From Caenorhabditis remanei (Eukaryota; Nematoda; Chromadorea; Rhabditida; Rhabditidae), in assembly GCF_010183535.1 (NCBI RefSeq), contig NC_071333.1, forward strand, positions 7,376,587 through 7,440,586: a DNA stretch of 64,000 nt, written 5' to 3'. The notes beneath the pieces are model-generated. The model was not told the DNA's origin, made no database searches, and worked only from the letters and a program-made list of their open reading frames with translations. A program made the position numbers and the translations under genes. Position 1 is the first letter of the stretch. The number at the start of each line of letters is the position of its first letter. Of this stretch, positions 25,317 through 37,282 are shown in pieces.

Positions 25317-27309
25317 CTTGAACGTGATTTGGGTTCTGAAACAGATAGGTAAGTTAAAACTGGTCTAGCAGTTGGATACAATCGAAAAATGCGCAACAAA
25401 ATAATGCGGAAATCACTCAAGTTTGACCAATGACAATCGTAGAAATAACCAAGGCCATCGAGAAAAGATAACAATCAAGAAAAAAAGATGGAGAAGGAAT
25501 AGTACAACTTGATGATCTCTTTCTCCACCTATTCATATGACATGGACCCATTGCAGTTCCTCTTTTTATGTTGCCTCAAATAGAGTAGTGGGCGGAGTCG
25601 AGGTGATTTCAGGGACAGTTGGGAAATATAGAATCTATCTCGAGAATACAGTAAACGAGGAAATTGGAAGAAGGAACGGAGAAAATAAAGGGGATGACTG
25701 GGGAGGAGTTGATTAGAACGATTACGATTAATTACACAAACAAGAAAATATTCACATGTTTCTCGGGATTCTTACCCCTATCAGTTTCGGCGAACGCCTT
25801 TGAGTCTGGTCATCAAGGCCGCATTCCATACTACTTACATTGTTGTAGCCGATATCAGATACAAAAAATAAACGTTTACGTATTTATTGTGACAACAATG
25901 ATTAGAAGAATAATGAAGAAATGGACGACGCCAATGAAAAAGGAATAAACCTAATTTGATATCGTTTTAGTTCCGCCGGTTCGTTTCACGTACGTGAAAG
26001 TGAACAAAAATCAGATTTGAAAAAAAAACAGAAAGATAGAAGAGAAGAACAGAGTTCAGGAGTTCATGACACAAAGATTTGGTATCTGGAAAATAAAAAC
26101 AAGAGAAAAAACAAAAACAAAAACTGGGAAGTTGGTCCTAGCAAATAGCGACTTCCGTTCAGAGCACATCAGTTCTATGTTCTGACAAAACTATAAACCC
26201 GTCACGCGCCTTGACTACAAAAAATTGATGATTTCTCTTCCGATCGGAATATTTACCAAAAATAATGTTTCCATTGTTTGACATTTTCAGCGATAATACG
26301 TTATACAATGCGAACAATAGCACTGAAACAATGCAGAGGACACTAGAAAAGTGGTGAGATGAGAAAGAAAATGAGAAGAAACATTTGCTTTTATGTTCAT
26401 GATAATGTTTCTGAGAAGAAATGTCATCGTCCATGAATACATAGAAGTTGAAAGCTAGTTGTTGTTTTGAGAAGGACTAATTGATGAGACTCAGAAGTTA
26501 AACATCAGAAACGTTCGGGATTATTATTATCTGAAAGTTTTTAATTTGTTTTTAATGAGAGTTGTAATCCCGAGCACTCAATTAATGTGGATGGTTTGGA
26601 AAAAGAATTTTCAGAATATCCATTCAATTTGTTCTCCTAATTTTTACAGCCAAAAAATTATTACATTTCTATTCGTTTCTACTGTCTACTAATTTTTGTT
26701 TTTCATTTCTCGATGTTCAAAGCTCATTAACATCAAATCTCAATAAATCTTCCTTTTTCCTTGAAAAAAAAACAAACCAAGCCCTGATTTGTGGTCATTT
26801 TGAACACATCTGATATCATAAGATTTCAAAATAACTGTCACTGTCATAAGATGTTCTTTTCTTGGCATCCATCCCTTTTTAATCACATTTTCTCAGCTGA
26901 TCAATCACTTTTTCTTCATTTTCAAACTTGAGTTGATTTCTGAACATTTTCTCGGAGAATGCATCAGAAGAAGAAACATATTAACTTTTCATGGCAAATT
27001 GGAAAATCAGTGACAAAGAAATGGACAGACGACAATGATAACGAAGTAGAAAATGTACTATAGTAGAAGGGGAAAAGAAAAGAGAAAAGAGAAATAAGAA
27101 AGTGCGTACATATATAGTAGTCCTATTTTTATTAAGGAAAAAGAGCAAAGAGTGTGTTTTTATGCAGCTCCAATATATGTACATATTCACTAGAGTTTCT
27201 AAAATTCATTTCGTCTGGGACGAGAAAAAATCATATGAAAATGAATAGTGTGAAAGTGGGTAACTAAAGTTCAGTTCTGGGAATCACGCAAAGGGAAATG
27301 AAATATGAA
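25317..27309. other. Intergenic, 2.0 kb
   Basis: Upstream region of the glutaredoxin gene and downstream region of the next minus-strand gene. A perfect 16 bp palindrome, TTTCACGTACGTGAAA, is at 25984-25999, about 670 bp before the glutaredoxin start. No coding region is recognised. Confidence 0.45.
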
Positions 27310-28183
27310 TTAGGAAGGTCTTCTAGATAAACAAGGACACTCATTGTTAAGTTTTTTGGAGTCATACAATTTGTTGAAGTGTGGATCGTTTATTTTTGGT
27401 GGGTTGTTCTTTTCTATGCTGCTTACAATCATGACAGACCGTATCGTTTTGCACAGGCTGAGCCTCATATTATAGTATTCAACACTTTTCGGATAGTAGA
27501 GAACAGCGAACCAATCCGTGTCGTCGTCCATTTTCATCATCAATGTTTCTGCAAACAAATTTAGGTATTTAGTGGCGTGCTCTCAACGTGGGTTAGCTCT
27601 TTCAATTCAAATAGTTTCAACTATATTATAATATTTCTTCAAACACTGATTGCAGAATATTATAACAGTTCAGAATTTCAATTTTCAACACAGATTACAG
27701 TAAAACAGTACCATTCTGTAACTTGACCATAAATCTGAATATTCCTCTTTGCGGGTTTCCTATCCAAACACTTGGTGGCTCAATGACATGTGGGGCAAGC
27801 ATCATACTTTGATTCTTGTTATCAATTTTCTTCGGTTTAGCAGGTTCTACTATCAATTTAAAATCGCCCTCTCTCTTGTTTTTGCCATATATCGTCACCT
27901 TAGATTTATATGTTTATCATACAAAATACAAAGTAAAAATTAAGCCGCGTACCTCAAAATTGACAACTTCGAGCTTTCGAATAAAACGGCAGAAATTGAT
28001 ATCATGTGTCATTTCTGAAGCAAATATTCGTTCCAGACCAGTTTTACTTTTATTGAATTGAACGACTTGATGGTCATCGCCATGATAAACCAAATGAAGA
28101 TCTGAAAAAGTCAATAATTACTTAATTGTTTATAAGGTGAAAACGAGAGTAAAAGTGAAAAACCGACCGTGTTTGTTCTGCAT
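27310..28183 (-). CDS. Unknown nematode protein, paralogue of 29.3-30.0 kb gene
   Basis: Exons in transcription order: 28168-28183, 27953-28101, 27712-27898, 27310-27548; 196 residues. The first exon is only 16 nt (MQNKH plus one base), exactly as in the paralogue at 30036. The intron phases are also the same (1, 0, 1), which supports both models. No signal peptide or TM is visible. The sequence looks like a compact beta-rich domain (FCRFIRKLEVVNFEVTIYG; IFRFMVKLQN) with a basic C-terminus. Alignment by eye to the paralogue gives conserved stretches around F-x-R-F, V-x-x-x followed by G-x-x-L, and F-x-x-x-L-x-N. A candidate AATAAA for this strand lies at 27128-27133. I do not recognise the family; it may be nematode-restricted. 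Confidence 0.75.
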
Positions 28184-28500
28184 CATCGACAGCGAAAAAG
28201 ATATCAATAGTGATGATAATTGGACTGGGCGATTCGCCTTTTCAAGAATCATAGTTTTTTCTCATTTCGAAAAAAGGACAATTGAAAAAATAGAGTGTAC
28301 ACAGTGTAACTTGAATCGATCCGTAGAACACGAGATGGGTTGGGAACAGATAGTTACTGATAGCAGAGTGTTTTAAAAAACTGGAGGTAATAGACATATC
28401 ATACACTTTGTTCATTTTTTTCATAACATAATGACTGACATTAAAACGGGTATTATTTTATTAGAGAATGCAAATCAAGCTAAAAATCACATAGCATTGT
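28184..28500. other. Short spacer between paralogue and pseudogene
   Basis: Promoter of the 27.3-28.2 kb gene. Open frames of 60 and 79 residues on opposite strands overlap here and lack splice or start support. Confidence 0.4.
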
Positions 28501-28996
28501 TTAGAAATCTGATACTTTATCTAAACATTTTTCCCAAACTTGAATTAGAATCATTTTGAAATAAATGAGAAGCTTATTATAAAACATTCGCTCACTTCTA
28601 GAAAAGAAATTATCAAGTTTGTAGGTATACTGGAATATAACAGTTTGGTTAGGAGTACATCCGAAAAATTTTTGAAACGAATCTCTGATAACAAATGTAC
28701 ATGAAAAAGTCAATTCAAACCGTTTATACCTTCAGAAGCGTTGAAAAATTCCAAAACTGGAAAACGGAATCGGGTTGCTTTTTTGTTGTGCGCATCTCCG
28801 ATTAAGGTAAATCGTTACTTTCTTTATAACCAAATGTATCAGTACAGTTTGAGAAAATAAATCTCGAGATTTAGTCACGGAGGGCAGTTCAGATACAAAT
28901 ATCAATCCTTCTGTCAACTTTACAGTTGTTCCCAAATTACCACAAATTTAAATTCCCATTTCATAGTTAGCAAAGCTTATCTTTCAACACTTCCAT
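28501..28996 (-). pseudogene. Degenerate third copy of the unknown family
   Basis: This lies between the two intact paralogues in the same orientation. It keeps a 16-nt first-exon equivalent (MEVLK plus G, ATG at 28996). The next bases are GATAAG where the donor GTxxxx should be, so the splice site is lost. An exon-2-like stretch follows (EGLIFVSELPSVTK, compare EEPILFKCIIPKT in the intact gene). It runs to VTIYL at about 28808, where a one-base shift is needed to continue into IGDAHNKKATRFRFPVLEFF. A last-exon-like stretch (QTVIFQYTYKLDNF, compare YMRFGLKYLNG) ends at the stop at 28501-28503. At least two independent lesions argue for a pseudogene. Expression from the internal ATG at 28935 as a short protein cannot be excluded. 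Confidence 0.6.
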
Positions 28997-29337
28997 TTTG
29001 AATATGCTGAGTATAAAAATTAAAAGCAGAGCACGACTAATGTTGCACACTCCCATGTTTCATTTAACTTATTCTAGTTTCATTCTAGTTCTTGTCAATT
29101 TTTTTCTGGTTTCTGCACTCTTCCACCTTTCGTCTTTTTTATCCAGTGTGAATGATGAGAGTTTTTCAAAAGTTAGAAAAACAGAATAGTATTAAAATAT
29201 TTATAACTAGGGAATGACTTCCACAGAAACAGAAAAATTCAATACAAATTAGTATCTAGGAGAACATTTTCAGGAGAAACTACTTTTGAAAAATCTTCTT
29301 TTACCCAGTATAGTTATAGATTACGGTTCAATATTAT
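28997..29337. other. Spacer, 0.34 kb
   Basis: 3' flank of the 29.3-30.0 kb gene and former promoter of the pseudogene. I see nothing else in it. Confidence 0.4.
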
Positions 29338-30036
29338 TTACATAATCAAAACGTGTGATAGCGATCTGTAGATCATTGGCTCTTCATCACCTTCTTGCTC
29401 ATAAGTTATTGGATCACGGAGGCTGATACTTTTGACATATTCACAGAAAAATATGTCGATGCGGATCGATTCGTTGTTATTTTGGACATGGTAAAATGGA
29501 AAATGCTCGGTTTCTCCTGGGAGACGAAGTTGGATTAAACCTGATAATGTTCTATTTGTTGCTATGTTATTTGTCTTGGCATACCATTGAGATATTTCAG
29601 TCCAAATCGCATATACCTTTTTGAATCATCGTCTTTTAAAAAACTGATCCATGAGGTAGTTGGGTCGATAACAAACGGATTTCGCTTAATGATAGTTTTG
29701 GCTTTTGCAGAATGATACTCTGGTGGAGTAACGGATAGAAGAAGTTGTCCATCCACCTTTGGAGTATCGTGGAAGATTACCTGTGAATAGAAAAAAAGTT
29801 TTACAGCAGTGAATATCATAATTCATACTTTGAAATCCAAATCATCTCCTTCCATCATTGGTCGAGAAAAGCGAACATGACAGAAAAATGACCAATGAGA
29901 TCTTCTGATAAAGTCGGTGGCTTCAATTCCCTGTTGGTTGAATGTTTTTGGAATGATACATTTGAAAAGAATTGGTTCTTCTGAAAATAGTTTTCAACAG
30001 CTATCAAAAGAGTATTCTACCTTTCGGGAGTTCCAT
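29338..30036 (-). CDS. Unknown nematode protein, family of two plus a pseudogene
   Basis: Exons in transcription order: 30021-30036, 29829-29980, 29585-29780, 29338-29540; 188 residues. The first exon is 16 nt (MELPK plus one base) with donor GTAGAA. No signal peptide or TM is seen. The body alternates hydrophobic and polar residues as in a beta sandwich (HWSFFCHVRFSRP; DGQLLLSVTPPEY; YMRFGLKYLNGLIQLRLPG; SIRIDIFFCEYV). The C-terminus is acidic (YEQEGDEEPMIY). The intron positions match the paralogue at 27.3-28.2 kb, showing tandem duplication. I cannot assign a function; the locus may be F10D7.4 or an unlisted neighbour. Confidence 0.77.
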
Positions 30037-30736
30037 TTCCTATCGATTGCAGAAAACAAAAAGAAATCACAAGAAGCGATGCGAATAAGGTGATAAAATG
30101 TGAATACGAGAGAGGAAAAGCAAGAAAACCAACGGAATGGAAAAAAGAAACGGCGGGAAGAATCAGAAGCAGAAAAAAATTATTGCTGTATATGGTTACA
30201 GCCGGTGAAAAGAAGAGTGTGATTTTTCTAGAATCTTATGTTTCCTTTTTTGAACTGTTATCCACTTGTTACCTAGGCGACCGGCAGGATTGTTTCCTAG
30301 GTTGCGTGTCACATTATATGTGTAGTGTATAGTGCTGTTCTCACTCTAACAGGGATTTGTTTTACGAGAATTTATTCAGCTTTCTACAGAGTGTAACACA
30401 TAAACGTGCCTTAAAATGGGTTAAGCTAGATTAAAATTAAAATTCTGGGACATTGTGGGCAGGGGACCGGTGTGGGGCTCTCGAATCAGTATGCGTTGGG
30501 TAGGGGTAGGTCTCTAGTATAAACGCAAATGGATTATGTTTCTACAACAAAACCGAGAAATGAAAAATTGAGACAATTGAGAATAAAAACATTGAAAAAA
30601 ATTAATACCTTCTAAAAACTTTCAGAGGCAATTGTAATTTTGATCAGAGGCAAATTAAAGGTGATGATAGGCAAGGGGCTAAATTCTAGATGGAAGCGTG
30701 TGATTTTAACATTCATACGCAGAAATTATACAATTT
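30037..30736. other. Intergenic, 0.7 kb
   Basis: Contains the 3' UTR of the Neuralized gene on the minus strand, with a candidate poly(A) signal (TTTATT on the plus strand) at 30371-30376, and the short promoter of the 29.3-30.0 kb gene. No other feature seen. Confidence 0.45.
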
Positions 30737-33700
30737 TTAAGATTTATAAGTTTTAATGACATCTTGCACAGGAGCGCGGCAAATTGGGCATGTCCCTTTC
30801 GTAGTGAGAAGACGACGGCCACAATCAAAGCACATACACATATGACCACAGGTGTAGAGTACAGAGTTCACTGGAGCATCCATACAAATCTGCAAAGAAT
30901 TCGAAATTAGTAGGGAATCAAACTAAATGACTCACCGTGCACTCATCTCCTTCTCCTGGTGCTTCTCCTTCTTTGTCGTTGCCAGAAGAAACTGCCAAAT
31001 TTTGGAACGATGTTGGAAGTGGTGGTGGGCTGAATGCTGGCGGAGACATCATTGCAGAAGTTGTTGGTCTGCTCGGTAAACGTGACGTTGATGCTGATGA
31101 AGCGATTGTTGTCTGAAACAAAACATAAATGGTTGAATAGAAGGCGACTAGTGAAACTCACTCTTGGGGCAACAGGTGGCGGTGCAGTTCGTGGTAGAAG
31201 ATCTCCAAGCAGAAGATCATCAATGGTGGTTCGAGGGAATGTTGGTGCACTTGAAGAACTTTCCAGTGAGTCACGGACTGAAAAATACTCAAGGTCTTAT
31301 TAGTTTTCTGAGAATAAATGCTTACTGTTAACTCTCAACGGACTGTGAGGAGCTGGAGGAGGTCTCGCTGGAAGTGCAGGAGGAGCAAAAAGCGAAGACG
31401 AAGAAGGATCCATGATTCTAGCCGGCCTTTTTGGAATGGATAGCGGTTGGTCATTTCTGTCACTTCTTGAGGAACTTTCTCTAAGCTCTCTGGCAGAAGG
31501 AGAATGAGATCTTAGTACTGGTAAGCAACCCATAAGTCTGATACCAATCGTCGATCCGTATACATCAAAATACATGTAGAGTTTTAGAGAGTTGTCGACA
31601 TGAAGGCAGGTGCGAGCACCATTCGAGTCAACTTCAAATTTGACTTCTCCTGTAGAAAAGAGAATTCAATTTTATTTCTTCCCATTATATAGTACGTACC
31701 AGAATCAGTAATCCAGAAGGACAATATGCTATTGGCCTTCGGTTGGAGAGCAATGTCTTTAATTCCAACCCAGTATTCTGGCATCTCAACTAAATCCGAT
31801 GAATCTTCTGGTAATTCTGCAACACGAATCGTGGCAGGATCACAGCATGTCACTCCAAATGCAAGTCCCCCTTCATAAAGACGTTGCACTTCAGTGATCT
31901 GAAAATATCCGTTTTTTATGAGGTCACTCGAGGAAAAAAGCTGAGTGAATTCGAAAAAGTCAGCTGTTACCCACCTGAATCATCACTTTCTCGTTATTTT
32001 TGATTGGTCGCTCTGTGAAAACGTAGCCTTGTGAGTATTCCGCCTGATCTCGAGTCGCAATATTTCGGAATGGGTTCAATGTGATATGACATCCCTTGAC
32101 GTGGTGGAAGCGAATTGGAGTGACACCTGTAATCACATGCATTTAGTAACAAAACAATTCAATTTGATCTTCAGTTCGAGCTCACTTCTTGATGGTTTTT
32201 TGGTTTTCGATTGGAGTATAGTTGATTTAGCTAGAAAAGAGTGCAGCATTGGGTATCAAAGTGATGAGAAATACGAATTTCAAATTAGAAATGTATGTGA
32301 CTCATATTCTCAAGGGCCACTTGAGGGAACAACCCATGCAGATTAGTTTTTTTTTCTTGATCGACAATTCCCTGTTGACCTACCTGAGTCATCCGTTCGC
32401 GAGGCCGATGAAGATTCAAAATTAGGAGAATTCACTCGAGCCGCAACTGCTGGTAGCGGTACTGGTCGAGCAAGACGGTGTCCAAGTGGCGGGAAAATTT
32501 GGGGAGGTGGTGGAGCATTTCGTCGTGGTTGGAATTCGGAGGCGTCTGAAAATTGAACAAAATTATTTGATATTAAGAGATGTATTGCTTACACAATTGA
32601 AATTTTCGCTTAATCGCACTCATTTTCCCTGTAGCCAAAATGATGAGTCAGGTCAAACTGCGAAACTGATAGAAAAGCCAAAATACGGTGGCGAAAAAGA
32701 AACGGTGCCGGAGGAAAAGTACTCGTACTTGCAAGTGTTTACTAAAGACCGAACCGTATGGAAACAATAGTGAAAGACAATAAGTTATGTTTGTTCAACT
32801 TTTTGCCTACTCTTCCCTTCACTTGATAATTTTGGTTGTATTGACTATGAAATAAAATATTTATAAAATCAGTTCAAGTGCAAAAATAGAACTGTTGATA
32901 TTCTAAAACAAAAAGAGGGCAGCCGGTACGTTTTTGGAGGAAAGTTGATGAATAAGATAGATTTTGGAGACAGATTGTTTGTTTCGTAATGATTCATGCA
33001 TACAAACAGGCGTTGCGCTACAAAAACCGGTTCGAGGGCGATGGACGAATGTGCTCGTCGTCAACGGTCAATAAGCTAAGAAAGGACTGATGTCATTTCC
33101 TGCTTTCACTATGTATGGGTATCTCAGGATTTCCGATCTCAGACTACCTTTTCGTTTGTCTTAAATATCCACCGATTTTAGAACTTACCATATATTTCCA
33201 CTGCGACCGAGTTTCCATAGATGTCGAGAATGAGCCAAATTGGACTGCGAACGTTGATACCCGTTAAAAACATACCCTGGAAAAAATGTATTTGGAAAGG
33301 TTCAGTGATTTTGGGTTTTAACATTTCAACATTTCATATAACCTCCAATGAGTACCTTTTGTGTTCCGTTAATCCCGTAGAATAGTTCTCCCTGCTGGTT
33401 GACATAAAAATGCAAGATATTTCCTTGTGTTGAGTATCTTTCAGGTAAAGCTTTTGCCCAGTATCCATCCTTTGTTGTTAAATCGGGACAAGCAAATCTG
33501 AAAGTTTCTAACTTATGAAACTTCAATTACAAACAAAATCCTCACGTTGGAACTGGAATAGATCTGTATTGTTCTGGATCCTCATTGGTCACTCCAAATC
33601 TGAGAACACCCGACCAGCTAGTTCCAACCTCGCATAAACGGAGACAAATATTTTCATCAATTTCAATTGGTCGACTGGAGAAGGCTAATCCTTTGCAAAA

Positions 33701-35668
33701 ACTCTCTTTTCGTTTCGCCATTCGACCATCTGAAAATAATTTTTGAATGTTTTGCTTTGACCGATGGAATATCTTACTTTTCATTATCATCACATTGCTT
33801 CCATGAATCTCGTGAAACAGAAGTGGTGGTTTATTCCCTGGGACGGATCCAACCTGATTGATAATGTCTCTGGTCTCCTCGTCAATTTGAATCGACCCGA
33901 AGTTTAGCATATCTGAAAATAGAAGAAGAAATGTGTTGAAACTTTATGATGTAAGATGATATCTTCTTTTCGTGAGTTAGAAAAGCAGGTAGATTCAATT
34001 CACATTTGAAATCTATCTCTTTTTCATCTTCCTGCTCTCATTGTGTTTTCTTGCACCATCATCATTTTCACTTTCTCTCTGCCGTCTTTCTAACTTTTAG
34101 AGGTTTTCGAACGTTTTGCTCCTTGCTCCCCCGTTATTACACTATGAAAATTTCGCGGGACCACTCGGAAGTGACGATGATTTTTTTTGTCAAGATGCGT
34201 TGCAATAATTGTCAGTTGTGAAATTGTGAAACTTTTTGTCGAGAAGTTTGGAAGAGTGTGTTAGCTCACGTCTAAGTTTAACCTCTGTCAAAAAAACAAA
34301 AATAAGAGTCACAGTGCACCTAAGAAATAAATGAGCAGGAAGATCGCTGAAGACAGCTGATTTGAACAGAAAGAGGAAAAACAAGAAGAGCACACCGAAC
34401 TTTGAGAACTAATTGTGTGATTTTGTCAGTTTTGCATGTATCCTGATACATCACAAGATTCAGAACATGCGATCTGAACAGGTGGAGAAATTTCGGAAGT
34501 GAAGAACTTTTTTAAAAGTTTTTTCGTTAAAGAGTATGACAAGGTTTTAAGCATGAATGTAAAAATGCTTTTGCCACAGCAGCTCACTAAATGTGGATTT
34601 GCTCATGAAAACTCTTTTTGGGAGAAGACAGATAGATAAAAAGCATCTATCGCACTGAAAAATTTTTCATGGTTGAGTTTCTGATATTATGTTTAGTTCA
34701 TTTCTGAAAAATGCCATGCTAAATGAGCTGACTGAGCGAGAAAAAGAAAATTCAGCAAGTGCTCCTGTTATATTTACCTCTAACTTGTCGATGATATCTA
34801 CTCAACCGATCGCATAGTTCATCCACTGAATCACAATTTGAATACGATCCCACAAATGGTGATAGTCGGGAAGAACTTGGTCTTGAGTACGATGAAGGTG
34901 GAGATGAACGTAAAGGACTACGTTCAGTGAGCTCTCGCTCTTCGGAGAAATTGCTCCGCTCGAATTCGGCTAGTTGGACCATTGAACGGCGATAGGAATG
35001 AAATAATAGCGGCTTGGTTTGCAGCACAATATGCTGGGTACCAGATGTGTTCTAGTGTTTTTTGAAGTCGAAATGAGACTTCAAAGAGGGAAAGAGTCAG
35101 TGGTCGCGTGAATGGTCACCTCAAATAAGTCACAGGACTTTTGGTGCTGACTAGAGACTGGAGCCCAGGGGCACGGCCTCAAACGCAATAGGAGAAAAAT
35201 AAAGAAGAGCTCTTCGACCAAAACTTTTCTTCTTCTCTTCCCCCCCCCCCACTCCGTCAAGTCATGACTCTCTATCCAACCTCAGAAAAGCCGGCTGTTC
35301 GTCTCCGGGAGGCTGTCTTGAGAGGTGGAAAGCATCAATTTTCAGGAACAAGGAGATCCGTAAATAGGGCGAGCTCGTGAGCCTATCATAACAACAATGT
35401 TCATTGAAGAGAACTGATAAGACAGAGAATGCTGACAAAAAGGAGTACTTTGTTGACTGAATCCCTTCTCTTCAATTGTTTTGTTTTGACCAAGAGACCA
35501 TTTAGACGATCCGTTTCTCTTCTTCAAAATTAGAGTGTTTTATTGACAAAATCACTCAATATACGGGAATACGGGAGGCGGGAGAGATTATGATGATTTC
35601 GATGCCTGAAAAGGAAAAAAACTAAAAAAATTACCTTTTAAATTTGCTTTCGAATGTTCGTTCCCCAT
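30737..35668 (-). CDS. Neuralized-type E3 ubiquitin ligase (2 NHR + RING)
   Basis: Common exons: 33778-33912, 33546-33729, 33356-33497, 33189-33276, 32384-32545, 31975-32126, 31700-31898, 31326-31649, 31162-31277, 30936-31112, 30737-30889. Alternative first exons are 35635-35668 (MGNEHSKANLK, 621 residues) and 34778-34982 (MVQLAEFERSN, 678 residues). Both end in phase 1 and join the same exon. NHR1 starts near PLLFHEIHGSNV and ends WLILDIYGNSVAVEIY; NHR2 starts near IRFHHVKGCHI and ends MYFDVYGSTIGIRLMG. A Pro/Ser-rich linker precedes a C-terminal C3HC4 RING (ECTICMD...CGHMCMCFDCG...CPICRAP). Neuralized proteins ubiquitinate Delta-type ligands and drive their endocytosis; MGN predicts N-myristoylation, as in mammalian NEURL1. 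The donor of the third common exon is AAG|GTACTC, needed to keep phase. I recall the locus as F10D7.5. Confidence 0.9.
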
Positions 35669-37282
35669 GATGCAGTCCTAGTGTGGAGGAGTCGAGGCGA
35701 TGTCCTCAGTCCTGAAATTAATTGAATTTTTGTTGACGTTTTTGTTAGAAAAAAACAATTATTTCGAGAGAAGGGCACAATGAATATTCAGAAAAAGAGA
35801 TGGAAAAATGAGAGAAAGATCGATAAAATGAGGGTAATCTATTGAATATCGACACCTCCATAGCATCTGTGGGGGAGGATAATGGAGAGAGAAACGACAG
35901 CGGACGTTTTTGAATGAACATGTGTTTGAGGCCCTCCGATTGTTTGAAAAATGAAAGAGAAAGTCACCCGGGATGAGTATAAACTTATAGAAATTGCGAT
36001 AAAAATGAGCTACATCAAAATTTACATTATTTGCATTTCAGTTTAACCTTTCCAGCTGTGAATCATTTTTTCTTAAAGATATTTGCGTACTTTTTCTACT
36101 TTTCCACATAAAAATAGACATTTCCCTATGCAAATACTGCCATTTACAATAAATGGGAAACGACAACTATAAAAATCTGATAAAGAAGGATCAAATCATT
36201 AAAAACGAGTGAAACACGAGGAAAACAATGTCAAGTGTTAGCAACTTTACTGCGAACCCATCCGAGATGAAAGAAGAAAGAGAGATAGCTGCGTTTCCCT
36301 CTCTTAGGGGTTCCGTGGAGCGCATTTGCAACATGTCCTCCCATCGGTTGTTCCTCTTCTCCCTCTGTGCCGTATACAATGAGGTGGGTAAGGTCAGATG
36401 GATGCAAGAAAAAAGAGAGACGCAGACATTTGTTTGTCGAGTACTAATGAAATGATGCGAGGAGAGAAGAATAACGTAAGTAGAAGACGAATATGAGTTT
36501 GCGGTCGACGTTGTGGTCGAGAAGAGAGTATTACAAATGCAAAAATATAAACTTTTCTCTTTCGCTATTTTTTGTTTCAATTCTCATCGATTATCAAGTT
36601 GTAAGGTGGAAATTGAATATAGAGGACCTCGTGGTCACTGACAGACAATAGAGATTGTCATCAACAAAAAAGTGTAAGGTCAGTAGTGTAACCAGGCGGA
36701 TGGACACACAAAAATCAATTGCCACGATTTTCTAGAAGAAAGTGTCTCCATCCGCGCGCGTCGTTTTCAAACTAGTCTAAACCGTGCGAAAAAAGGAATA
36801 AAACTGCGAGTAGTGAGGGAGAGTGTACATTTGTAATAGTGTATTCTGTAACAATGTAGATGAAGTAAAAAAAGGTTTTAAAGCTTCAGAAGCGTGCAAT
36901 TGATCAGGTAATCTGAAACGAAATAAAAAATGATAAGAAAATCGTGTTCAATATGTACTTTCAACCAAATTTCTACATTCCCAATATGAAACTTTTAGAA
37001 TTCCTTCAGTAAAAAACTGATAACACTATTTGTCTATTGTTTTCCTTTTTACTCTCCACTTCACATGCAAAACAAAAAGTAACAAGTTGTAAAATTATGT
37101 TGATAATATAAGCGTATTTATTTCTAACTGCAAAAAACACGCAACCAACAAAAAACGAAGCAAGCGAGTGACATTTGACATTTTGTAAACGCGCAGTGAA
37201 TGGAAAGAAAGAAACATTTGAGGAGGTGCAGAATTTCAACATAAGTTTTTGCACGTTTATTCAAAATCTTTGCATAATTTTT
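35669..37282. other. Intergenic, 1.6 kb
   Basis: 5' UTR and promoter region of the Neuralized gene. A TTAATTTCAG acceptor at about 35713 lies 45 nt before the MGN start codon. The left end of the vap-1 3' UTR is also here, with a minus-strand AATAAA at 37256-37261. A 129-residue open frame at 36191-36580 is not supported. Confidence 0.45.

Noticed and set aside
33343..33355. Longer version of the third common Neuralized exon using donor GGAG|GTTATA
   Set aside because: It puts the next exon out of frame; the donor AAG|GTACTC at 33356 keeps phase and matches the family sequence.
35135..35165. TGACTAGAGACTGGAG, resembling the seed of the mir-44/mir-247 family
   Set aside because: Only the first ten bases match and I see no convincing hairpin around it.
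36191..36580. 129-residue open frame on the minus strand
   Set aside because: Low-complexity Ser/Thr and hydrophobic residues with no recognisable domain; an in-spacer chance frame.
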